From contig DASTGO010000569.1 of the NCBI GenBank assembly GCA_035719045.1, positions 1 through 15,424 of the forward strand: DNA of 15,424 nt, read 5' to 3'. Below are positions 1 through 5,858 of the stretch, in pieces (position 1 is the stretch's first letter; each line of letters begins with the position of its first letter). The notes beneath the pieces are model-generated. The model had not been told where the DNA came from. It worked only from the letters and a program-made list of their open reading frames with translations, and ran no database searches. Origin of the DNA: DASTGO01 sp035719045. GTDB lineage: Bacteria > Actinomycetota > Actinomycetes > Actinomycetales > Kineosporiaceae. The position numbers were made by a program, and so were the translations under genes.

Positions 1-1812
1 CGGGGGGTGAACCCCTCCGCCCCGAGCCCGCGGTGGATGCAGCGGCGCCTGGAGCAGGCCGGGATGCGGCCGATCAGCCTGGCCGTCGACGTGACGAACT
101 ACGTCATGCTCGCCGTCGGCCAGCCGCTGCACGCCTTCGACCTGGACAAGCTGGCCGGCCCGATCGTGGTCCGCCGGGCCCGGGCCGGGGAGCGGCTGAC
201 CACTCTCGACGACGTCGACCGGCCGCTGCACCCGGAGGACCTGCTCATCACCGACACCGACGGCGAGCGCGTACTGGCCCTGGCCGGGGTGATGGGCGGT
301 GCCAGCAGCGAGGTCGATGACAGCACCACGGCCGTGCTGGTCGAGGCCGCCCACTTCGACCCGATCACCGTCGCCCGGACCGCCCGCCGGCACAAGCTCT
401 CCACCGAGGCCGGCCGCCGGTTCGAGCGTGGCGTGGACACCGACCTCGCGGCGCGGGCGGCGGAGCTGACCGTCCGGCTGCTGGTCGAGCACGGCGGCGG
501 CACCCCGGGACCGGTCACCGACGTCGACCTGCGCCGGCCGGCCGAACCGGTCCGGATGCGCGCCGACCTGCCGAGTCGCGTGGTGGGGCGCACCTTCGCC
601 GCGGCGGAGGTGGTCGAGACCCTCACCGAGATCGGCTGCCAGGTCACCGAGGAGCCCGGGGCGGACGGTCCCGTCCTCGTGGTGCTCCCGCCGCCGTGGC
701 GGCCTGACCTGCGGGTCGGGGTCGACCTGGTGGAGGAGGTTGCCCGGCTGCGCGGGTACGAGCACATCCCGTCCGTACTGCCCGTCGCGCCCGCCGGACG
801 CGGCCTGACCCATGCCCAGCGGATGCGCCGCTCGGTGGCCCGCGCCCTGGCCGAGCACGGCCTGGTCGAGGTGCTGTCGTACCCGTTCGTGTCGCCGACG
901 GTGCACGACGCCTTCGGGCTGGACCCCGACGACCCGCGCCGGATCGCGGTGCGGCTGGCCAACCCGCTGTCGGAGGAGCAGCCGCAGCTGCGGACCTCGA
1001 TCCTCCCGCCGCTGCTGGACACCCTGCGCCGCAATGTGGGGCGCGGGCACACCGACGTCGGGCTGTTCGAGCTCGGGCTGGTGGTCCGTCCGGTCGGCCT
1101 GGCCCCGCACGCCCCCCGCCCCGGGGTCGAGGGGCGGCCGAGCCCGGAGCAGTTGCAGGAGCTGCACGACGCAGTCCCGCGGCAGCCCCGCCGGGTCGGC
1201 ATCGTGCTGACCGGGCAGCGGACCCCGCCCGGCTGGTACGGCCCCGGCCGGGCCGCGGACTGGACGGACGCGGTCGACGCGGCGGTCCTGGTCGCCCGCA
1301 CCCTGGGCGTCGAGCTGACGGTGACCGCCGACCGGCACGCCCCCTGGCACCCCGGCCGCTGCGCCCGGCTGGAGGTGGAGGGTCACCTGGTCGGCCACGC
1401 CGGGGAGCTGCACCCGAAGGTTCTCGCCACGCTCGGGCTGCCGGCCCGGACCGTGGCCGCCGAGGTCGAGCTGGACTGGCTGATCACCCGCGGCGAGGGG
1501 ATCCGGCGGGCCGTCGCGGTGTCGCCGATGCCCCTGGCCAAGGAGGACGTGGCCCTGGTCGTGGACGCCGCGGTCCCGGCCGCCGAGGTGGAGGCGGCGC
1601 TGCGGACCGGTGCCGGGCAGCTGCTGGAGTCGTTGCGGCTGTTCGACGTCTACACCGGTCCCCAGGTGGGTGAGGGCCGCAAGTCGCTGGCCTTCGCCCT
1701 GCGGTTGCGGGCCCCGGACCGGACGCTGACCGCGCAGGAGACTGCTGCCGCCCGGGATGCCGCGGTGGCCGCGGCCACGGCCCGGACCGGTGCCGTCCTG
1801 CGCGGGGCCTGA
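1..1812 (+). CDS. pheT: Phenylalanyl-tRNA synthetase beta chain, 3' part (5' end outside window)
   Basis: PheT is the beta chain of the cytoplasmic alpha2-beta2 enzyme that charges tRNA-Phe with phenylalanine; its B3/B4 domain edits mischarged tyrosine. The frame is open from base 1, so the start lies upstream; about 603 codons are present, and full-length actinobacterial PheT is roughly 830 residues. The missing part would hold the B1 and tRNA-binding (EMAP-like) domains. Counting from the Val/Met codon at position 7, the B3/B4 editing domain spans about residues 20-165 (motifs VDVTNYVML, GQPLHAFD, GRRFERGVD). The B5 domain follows at about 182-255 (PPWRPDL), then the catalytic-like core at about 268-495 (ANPLSEEQPQLRTS, GLFELG), and the C-terminal FDX-ACB tRNA-anchoring domain at about 505-601 (LTAQE near the end). 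Identification is certain from these motifs. The next gene begins 3 bases after the stop. pheS is expected just upstream, outside the window. Confidence 0.97.
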   Translation, partial: RGVNPSAPSPRWMQRRLEQAGMRPISLAVDVTNYVMLAVGQPLHAFDLDKLAGPIVVRRARAGERLTTLDDVDRPLHPEDLLITDTDGERVLALAGVMGGASSEVDDSTTAVLVEAAHFDPITVARTARRHKLSTEAGRRFERGVDTDLAARAAELTVRLLVEHGGGTPGPVTDVDLRRPAEPVRMRADLPSRVVGRTFAAAEVVETLTEIGCQVTEEPGADGPVLVVLPPPWRPDLRVGVDLVEEVARLRGYEHIPSVLPVAPAGRGLTHAQRMRRSVARALAEHGLVEVLSYPFVSPTVHDAFGLDPDDPRRIAVRLANPLSEEQPQLRTSILPPLLDTLRRNVGRGHTDVGLFELGLVVRPVGLAPHAPRPGVEGRPSPEQLQELHDAVPRQPRRVGIVLTGQRTPPGWYGPGRAADWTDAVDAAVLVARTLGVELTVTADRHAPWHPGRCARLEVEGHLVGHAGELHPKVLATLGLPARTVAAEVELDWLITRGEGIRRAVAVSPMPLAKEDVALVVDAAVPAAEVEAALRTGAGQLLESLRLFDVYTGPQVGEGRKSLAFALRLRAPDRTLTAQETAAARDAAVAAATARTGAVLRGA

Positions 1813-1815
1813 GCG

Positions 1816-2727
1816 GTGAGCGCCACGACGGCCCCGTCCCCGCCGCCGGCCCGGACCGCCCTCGTCACGGGGGCGGGCCGGGGTCTGGGACGGGCGCTGG
1901 CGGTCGGCCTGGCCCGGGCGGGGGTGCGGGTGGCCGTCCTCGGGCGGTCCCGGGAGTCCCTCACCGGGGTGCTGGCCGAACTGGAGGCCGTGGCGGCGTC
2001 CGGTCCGGGTACCGCCGGGACGGGGTCCACGGGTGGGACGGGACCGGGCGCGGGGACGGGATCGGCCGGTGGGACGGGACCGGGCGGCACCCCGGTGGCC
2101 GTGGTCGCCGATGTCAGGGACTTCGATGCCGTGACCGTCGCCGCGGGTGAGGCTGGGGCGCTGCTGGGCGGGATCGACCTGCTGGTGAACAACGCCGGGG
2201 TGATCGAGCCGGTCGAGGTGCCGGTCTGGGAGGCCGATCCGCAGGGGTGGTGGGAGGTCGTCGAGACCGACCTGCGCGGGCCGTTCCACTGCGTGCGGGC
2301 CGTCGTGCCGGACATGCTGGCCCGCGGCGGGGGCCGGGTGGTCGACCTGAGTTCCGGGGCGGGCGCCACCGACCGGGAGGTCTACTCGGCCTACTGCGCG
2401 GCCAAGGCGGGGCTGTTCCGGCTGGCCGGCAACCTCCACCTGGCCGGGTACCCGCACGGGCTGCGGGCGTTCGAGTTGTCTCCCGGCGTGGTCCGCACCG
2501 ACATGACGGCCGGGATGGCGATGCACGCGGGCCGGGAGGACTGGACTGCGGTGGACCGCGCCGTCGCGCTCCTGGTGGCGATCGCCGCGGGCCGGCTGGA
2601 CGCCTGGTCCGGCTGTTTCCTGCGGTCCGGCGTGGACGATCCGGACACACTGGCCGCCCGCCGGCCCGCCGGCACCGCCCGGCGGCTGGTCGTCGCCCCC
2701 TACGGGCCGGACGACCCGCTCGGTTGA
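1816..2727 (+). CDS. Short-chain dehydrogenase/reductase (SDR family) with Gly/Thr-rich insert
   Basis: This is a classical SDR-type NAD(P)-dependent oxidoreductase of 303 residues; the substrate cannot be told from sequence. The cofactor-binding glycine motif TGAGRGLG is at residues 18-25, the structural NNAG motif at 125-128, the likely catalytic Ser at 180, and the YCAAK catalytic motif (Tyr193, Lys197) 13 residues later. SPGVVRTDM (222-230) is the usual substrate-loop region. An unusual low-complexity segment, about residues 63-92, sits between the second Rossmann helix and the strand VAVVADV; it contains two 12-residue repeats (GTGSTGGTGPGA, GTGSAGGTGPGG). The GTG start at 1816 is 3 bases after the pheT stop, so translation may be coupled; no clear ribosome binding site is seen. 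The gene lies between pheT and argC, which are neighbours or nearly so in mycobacteria, so it looks like an insertion into a conserved order. Family assignment is sure; specific function is unknown. Confidence 0.9.
   Translation: MSATTAPSPPPARTALVTGAGRGLGRALAVGLARAGVRVAVLGRSRESLTGVLAELEAVAASGPGTAGTGSTGGTGPGAGTGSAGGTGPGGTPVAVVADVRDFDAVTVAAGEAGALLGGIDLLVNNAGVIEPVEVPVWEADPQGWWEVVETDLRGPFHCVRAVVPDMLARGGGRVVDLSSGAGATDREVYSAYCAAKAGLFRLAGNLHLAGYPHGLRAFELSPGVVRTDMTAGMAMHAGREDWTAVDRAVALLVAIAAGRLDAWSGCFLRSGVDDPDTLAARRPAGTARRLVVAPYGPDDPLG
2017..2088 (+). repeat. Two 36-bp tandem repeats inside the SDR gene
   Basis: Two imperfect 36-bp units (2017-2052 and 2053-2088) encode GTGSTGGTGPGA and GTGSAGGTGPGG. 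Because 36 is a multiple of three, copy-number change would keep the frame. A 19-bp segment is identical between the units (2032-2050 and 2068-2086). Confidence 0.85.
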
Positions 2728-2756
2728 GGGCAGCGTGCGCCAGCAGGCCGGCCCGA

Positions 2757-2787
2757 CGGGAGGAGTCCTGCCACCCGGGAGGAGTCC
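2757..2787. repeat. Short direct repeat in the SDR-argC spacer
   Basis: The 12-mer CGGGAGGAGTCC occurs at 2757-2768 and again at 2776-2787, a 19-bp period. It lies in the 222-bp non-coding stretch between the SDR gene and argC. I see no gene in that stretch. The role of the repeat is unknown; it may be part of an end-of-transcript structure or chance in GC-rich DNA. Confidence 0.5.
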
Positions 2788-2893
2788 GGCCCGGGCGGGC
2801 AGGGTCAGGTTCGGGTGTCCGCGCGACTGGCCGGACGGGAGCGGTGCGGGATGATGGCTGCCCCGGTGATCGGTACGGCCGCCGGGTGCGACA

Positions 2894-2914
2894 CTCCCGA
2901 CGGGAGAGATCTCT
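2894..2914. promoter_or_regulatory. Overlapping inverted repeat and palindrome upstream of argC
   Basis: CTCCC-GAC-GGGAG (2894-2906) is a perfect 5-bp inverted repeat. It runs directly into the perfect 10-bp palindrome AGAGATCTCT (2905-2914), which abuts the first ARG-box-like site. It could be an extra operator or part of the -35 region; no function is shown by the sequence alone. Confidence 0.35.
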
Positions 2915-2947
2915 GTATGAAGTTGCGCGATAATGTATAGTCATGCG
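2914..2947. promoter_or_regulatory. Tandem ARG boxes (predicted ArgR operator) at argC
   Basis: Two 14-bp sites of the form TGTAT-N4-(A/T)TGCG lie at 2914-2927 (TGTATGAAGTTGCG) and 2934-2947 (TGTATAGTCATGCG). Each is an imperfect palindrome close to the TGCAT-N4-ATGCA pattern expected of actinobacterial ARG boxes. They start exactly 20 bp apart, about two helical turns, which matches how the ArgR hexamer of other bacteria binds paired boxes. The second box covers the probable -10 element and ends 2 bases before the argC start, so bound ArgR would block transcription. argR itself is in the same cluster. The sites are seen in the sequence; the binding is inferred. Confidence 0.6.
2929..2941 (+). 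promoter_or_regulatory. Probable argC promoter -10 region (leaderless transcript)
   Basis: Two overlapping -10-like hexamers are visible: GATAAT (2929-2934) and TATAGT (2936-2941). They stand out as an AT-rich island in very GC-rich DNA. No good -35 match is seen at the right distance. From TATAGT, transcription would start about 7 bases downstream, at or next to the argC ATG at 2950. No Shine-Dalgarno sequence is present before that ATG, which fits a leaderless mRNA, a common arrangement in actinobacteria. Confidence 0.55.
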
Positions 2948-2949
2948 CC

Positions 2950-4008
2950 ATGGGTATGAAGGTGGCGGTTGCCGGAGCCAGTGGCTACGCCGGAGGTGAG
3001 TTGCTGCGCCTGCTCCTGCAGCACCCGGCCCTGGAGATCGGGGCGGTCACCGCCGCGTCGAGCGCGGGCACCCGGCTGGGGGAGTCCCAGCCGCACCTGG
3101 CCCCGCTGGCCGACCGGGTGATCGGCGAGACCACGGTCGAGCAGCTCGCCGGGCATGACGTCGTCTTCCTGGCCCTGCCGCACGGTGCCAGCGCCGCGCT
3201 CGCCGCCCAACTGCCCCCGGACGTCGTGGTGGTGGACTGCGGTGCCGACCACCGGCTGGCCGACCCGGGCGCCTGGACCGAGTTCTACGGCGGTGAGCAT
3301 GCCGGCAACTGGCCGTACGGCCTGCCGGAACTGCTGCACGCCGACGGCTCCCGGCAGCGGGAGATCCTGGCCGGGGCGCGCCGGATCGCCGTCCCGGGCT
3401 GCTACCCGACCGCCGTGTCGCTGGCGCTGGCACCGGGCTTCGCCGCGGGCCTGCTGGAGCCGGACGTCGTCGTGGTGGCCGCCAGCGGGACCTCCGGCGC
3501 GGGCAAGGCCCTGAAGTCGAACATGCTGGCCAGCGAGGTGATGGGGTCGATGAGCCCCTACGGCGTCGGCGGCGTGCACCGGCACACCCCGGAGATGGAG
3601 CAGAACCTCGGCCTGGCCGCCGGTGAGCCGGTCCGGGTGAGCTTCACCCCGACCCTGGCCCCGATGGCCCGGGGCATCATCGCCACCTGCACCGCGCGGC
3701 TGCGGCCCGGACCGGACGGGACCCTGCCGTCCGCCGAACAGGTCCGCCACGCCTGGACCAGCGCCTACGCCGAGGAGCCCTTCGTCCACGTGCTGCCCTG
3801 GCCCGCCTGGCCGCGGACCGCGGACACCCTGGGTGCCAACACCGCTCTGCTGCAGGTCACCGTGGACGCCCGGACCGGCCGCGTGGTCGTGGTCGCGGCG
3901 ATCGACAACCTCGCGAAGGGCACCGCGGGCGGGGCGATCCAGTCCGCGAACCTCGCCCTGGACCTTCCCGAGACCATGGGCCTGCCCACAGTGGGCCTGG
4001 CCCCGTGA
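2950..4008 (+). CDS. argC: N-acetyl-gamma-glutamyl-phosphate reductase
   Basis: ArgC carries out the third step of arginine biosynthesis, the NADPH-dependent reduction of N-acetylglutamyl phosphate to N-acetylglutamate semialdehyde, in the cytoplasm. The 352-residue length is normal for the family. The NADP-binding Rossmann motif GASGYAGGE is at residues 9-17. The active-site cysteine is Cys151 in the signature VPGCYPTA, and the conserved VHRHTPE (209-215) supplies the catalytic histidine. The C-terminal half also carries FTPTLAPMARGI and AAIDNLAKGTAGGA. An in-frame ATG six bases downstream (2956) is a possible alternative start and would remove two residues; neither start has a ribosome binding site, and I chose 2950 because it lies at the expected transcription start. 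It is the first gene of the arginine cluster and is predicted to be repressed by ArgR at the tandem boxes just upstream. The stop is followed by a strong inverted repeat. Confidence 0.97.
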   Translation: MGMKVAVAGASGYAGGELLRLLLQHPALEIGAVTAASSAGTRLGESQPHLAPLADRVIGETTVEQLAGHDVVFLALPHGASAALAAQLPPDVVVVDCGADHRLADPGAWTEFYGGEHAGNWPYGLPELLHADGSRQREILAGARRIAVPGCYPTAVSLALAPGFAAGLLEPDVVVVAASGTSGAGKALKSNMLASEVMGSMSPYGVGGVHRHTPEMEQNLGLAAGEPVRVSFTPTLAPMARGIIATCTARLRPGPDGTLPSAEQVRHAWTSAYAEEPFVHVLPWPAWPRTADTLGANTALLQVTVDARTGRVVVVAAIDNLAKGTAGGAIQSANLALDLPETMGLPTVGLAP

Positions 4009-4022
4009 CACTGTCCGACACC

Positions 4023-4047
4023 CGCCGTGCGGGGGCCCCGCACGGCG
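4023..4047. terminator. Perfect 12-bp inverted repeat after argC (possible terminator or attenuator)
   Basis: The arms CGCCGTGCGGGG (4023-4034) and CCCCGCACGGCG (4036-4047) are perfectly complementary around a single central G; the real loop would open a few pairs. The repeat starts 14 bases after the argC stop. There is no T-tract, which is common for actinobacterial terminators, so it may instead slow polymerase, protect the argC mRNA 3' end or act as an attenuator. The downstream arg genes have no obvious promoter of their own nearby. Confidence 0.6.
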
Positions 4048-4057
4048 TCTCCGGTCC

Positions 4058-4079
4058 GTCCACCGGCCCGCCGGCGGAC
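4058..4079. other. Second hairpin between argC and the ACT gene
   Basis: GTCC (4058-4061) pairs with GGAC (4076-4079) and CCGG (4063-4066) with CCGG (4071-4074), with one A-C mismatch and a CCCG loop. It follows the first inverted repeat after 10 bases. Confidence 0.45.
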
Positions 4080-4124
4080 AGGAACCCGGCCGGGGGGCGT
4101 CCCGTGACGTCCACCCGGATCTGT

Positions 4125-4151
4125 CTGCCGCGCGCATGGCCCCGCGCGGCA
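4125..4151. other. Third hairpin, 10-bp perfect stem, before the ACT gene
   Basis: CTGCCGCGCG (4125-4134) and CGCGCGGCAG (4142-4151) form a perfect 10-bp stem with a 7-base loop, CATGGCC. The loop contains an in-frame ATG (4136) that could be read as a start for the downstream ACT gene but has no ribosome binding site. The hairpin ends 34 bases before the likely ribosome binding site of that gene. Confidence 0.5.
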
Positions 4152-4185
4152 GTCTCACCCCGCACGTCCAGCCGATGAAGATCCT

Positions 4186-4189
4186 GGAG
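4186..4189 (+). promoter_or_regulatory. Ribosome binding site that decides the ACT-gene start
   Basis: GGAG at 4186-4189 lies 6 bases before the ATG at 4196. The alternative in-frame ATGs at 4136 and 4175 have no comparable site, so 4196 is preferred. Confidence 0.55.
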
Positions 4190-4195
4190 CACGAC

Positions 4196-4600
4196 ATGCG
4201 TCTGGTAGTCAACCCGCAGGCGGTGGCCGTCATCCGGCTGCCCGCCGGGACCCCACCTCCCGACTGGGCCGTCGGAGAACCCCTGGTGAACGTCACGCAG
4301 ACCGCCACGGAGACCAGCGTGGTCTGCCCGACCTCCTGTCTGCCCGACGACCTGCCCGGACCGGTCGAGGGGCCGCTGGTCGCGGTGCACATCGACGAGG
4401 CGGTGGAGTTCAGCCAGATCGGGGTCCTGGTCTCGCTGCTCAAGCCGCTCGCAGACGCCGGGATCCCGATCCTCACGGTGTCCACCTTCGACACCGACTG
4501 GGTGCTGCTGCCGGCCCCGAAGGTGTCCGCGGCCGCCTCCGTCTGGCGAGGTGCCGGCTACGACGTCATCGACACCCGCGCCGTCCCGGAGGCCTCGTGA
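4196..4600 (+). CDS. Small ACT-domain protein (ACT_7/CASTOR-like), putative amino-acid sensor
   Basis: This is a 134-residue protein with one recognisable ACT domain of the ACT_7 type at about residues 58-128, preceded by a short N-terminal part. Typical family features are visible: a Trp early on (Trp24), VTQTATETSVVCP (33-45), the helix region FSQIGVLVSLLKPLADAGI (72-90) and the motif STFDTDWVLLP (96-106). ACT domains bind small ligands, usually amino acids, and regulate partner proteins. The ACT_7 family covers part of aspartate kinases, free-standing bacterial proteins of this size, and the eukaryotic arginine sensor CASTOR1. No catalytic domain is attached, so a sensor or regulator role is inferred. 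Lying between argC and argJ in an arginine cluster makes arginine or an intermediate a plausible ligand, but nothing in the sequence proves that. Upstream in-frame ATGs at 4136 and 4175 would add 20 or 7 residues. A structured repeat follows the stop. Confidence 0.8.
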   Translation: MRLVVNPQAVAVIRLPAGTPPPDWAVGEPLVNVTQTATETSVVCPTSCLPDDLPGPVEGPLVAVHIDEAVEFSQIGVLVSLLKPLADAGIPILTVSTFDTDWVLLPAPKVSAAASVWRGAGYDVIDTRAVPEAS

Positions 4601-4643
4601 GCGAGCGCAGCGAGCGAACCATCAGGCACCGGGCGTCGCTCGC
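4601..4643. repeat. GAGCGCAGCGAGCGAA-type intergenic element with inverted repeat
   Basis: Directly behind the ACT-gene stop comes GCGAGCGCAGCGAGCGAACC (4601-4620), in which GCGAGCG occurs twice (4601-4607, 4610-4616). GCGAGCGA (4610-4617) is perfectly complementary to TCGCTCGC (4636-4643), giving an 8-bp stem with an 18-base loop. From memory, near-identical GAGCGCAGCGAGCGAA strings recur beside stop codons in many actinobacterial genomes. Here it fills most of the 73-base spacer before argJ. Its role is unknown; it could be a dispersed short repeat or an RNA processing or stability element. Confidence 0.6.
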
Positions 4644-4673
4644 GGGGCCGACGAGCGTCAGTGAGGAGACTCT

Positions 4674-5858
4674 GTGAGCGTCACCGGACCGGCCGGTTTC
4701 CGCGCGGCCGGGGTCACCGCCGGGCTGAAGGCCAGCGGTCGGCCCGACCTCGCCCTCGTGGTCAATGACGGCCCCCGCTACGACGCCGCCGGGGTGTTCA
4801 CCTCCAACCGGGTCAAGGCCGCGCCGGTGATCTGGTCCGCCCAGGCCGTCCGGGACGGACGGCTGGCCGCGGTGGTGCTCAACTCCGGCGGCGCCAACGC
4901 CTGCACCGGGCCCGAGGGCTTCGCCGACACGCACCGGACCGCCGAGCACGTGGCGGCGGGACTGTCCGCGACCGGCCTGGCCGGACCGGGCGACGACGGC
5001 GTGGGCCCCGGGGACGTCGCTGTCTGCTCCACCGGGCTGATCGGCGAGCGGCTGCCGATGGACAAGCTGCTGGCCGGGGTGGACGTCGCGGTCAAGGGAC
5101 TGTCCATGGACGGGGGAGCCGCGGCCGCGACGGCGATCATGACCACCGACACGGTGCCCAAGCAGTCGCTGGCCGCGGGCGACGGATGGACCGTCGGGGG
5201 GATGGCCAAGGGGGCGGGCATGCTCGCCCCCGGCCTGGCCACCATGCTCGTCGTGCTGACCACCGATGCCGTGGCCGGCCCGGACGTCCTGGCCGCGGCG
5301 CTGCGCTCGGCCACCCGGACCACCTTCGACCGGGTGGACTCCGACGGCTGCATGTCCACCAACGACACCGTCCTGCTGCTGGCCAGCGGGGCGTCCGGGG
5401 TGCAAGCCGCACCGGACGCCCTGGCCGCGGCGGTCCACCAGGTCTGTGCGAGCCTGGCCCGCCAGCTCGTCGCGGACGCGGAGGGCGCCGGCCACGACAT
5501 CGCCGTGGAGGTCGTCAACGCCGCCACGGAGGACGAGGCGGTCGAGGTGGCCCGGGCTGTCACCCGCAGCAACCTGTTCAAGGCCGCGGTGTTCGGCCGG
5601 GACCCGAACTGGGGCCGGGTGCTCGCCGCGGTGGGCACCACGCAGGCCGCCTTCGAGCCCGACCAGCTGGACGTGGCCATCAACGGCGTCCAGGTGTGCC
5701 GGGCCGGTGGGGTCGGGGCGGACCGCACCCTGGTCGACATGTCGGCCCGGGAGGTCCGCGTCGTCGTCGACCTGCACGCCGGCAGCGCCACCGCGACCGT
5801 CTGGACCAACGACCTCACCCACGACTACGTCCACGAGAACAGCGCCTACTCGACATGA
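4674..5858 (+). CDS. argJ: Bifunctional glutamate N-acetyltransferase / ornithine acetyltransferase
   Basis: ArgJ transfers the acetyl group from N-acetylornithine to glutamate, releasing ornithine and closing the acetyl cycle; bifunctional forms can also use acetyl-CoA. It is an N-terminal-nucleophile enzyme that cuts itself into alpha and beta chains. The cleavage site is visible in KGAGMLAPGLATMLVV: between Ala189 and Thr190, Thr190 being the nucleophile. STGLIGERLP (119-128) carries the Thr-Gly oxyanion-hole pair. NSGGANACTG (70-79), NLFKAAVFGRDPNWGR near the C-terminal third and the C-terminal NSAYST are also family hallmarks. Length, 394 residues, is normal. The GTG start at 4674 has the ribosome binding site GAGGAG (4663-4668) 5 bases upstream. 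Its stop overlaps the argB start (ATGA). I cannot tell from sequence whether it is mono- or bifunctional; no separate argA is seen in this window. Confidence 0.97.
   Translation: MSVTGPAGFRAAGVTAGLKASGRPDLALVVNDGPRYDAAGVFTSNRVKAAPVIWSAQAVRDGRLAAVVLNSGGANACTGPEGFADTHRTAEHVAAGLSATGLAGPGDDGVGPGDVAVCSTGLIGERLPMDKLLAGVDVAVKGLSMDGGAAAATAIMTTDTVPKQSLAAGDGWTVGGMAKGAGMLAPGLATMLVVLTTDAVAGPDVLAAALRSATRTTFDRVDSDGCMSTNDTVLLLASGASGVQAAPDALAAAVHQVCASLARQLVADAEGAGHDIAVEVVNAATEDEAVEVARAVTRSNLFKAAVFGRDPNWGRVLAAVGTTQAAFEPDQLDVAINGVQVCRAGGVGADRTLVDMSAREVRVVVDLHAGSATATVWTNDLTHDYVHENSAYST

Noticed and set aside
99..1301. Long open frame on the - strand opposite pheT
   Set aside because: Composition (Ser/Arg/Thr-rich, no family motifs) is typical of the antisense of GC-rich coding sequence; pheT is certain on the other strand.
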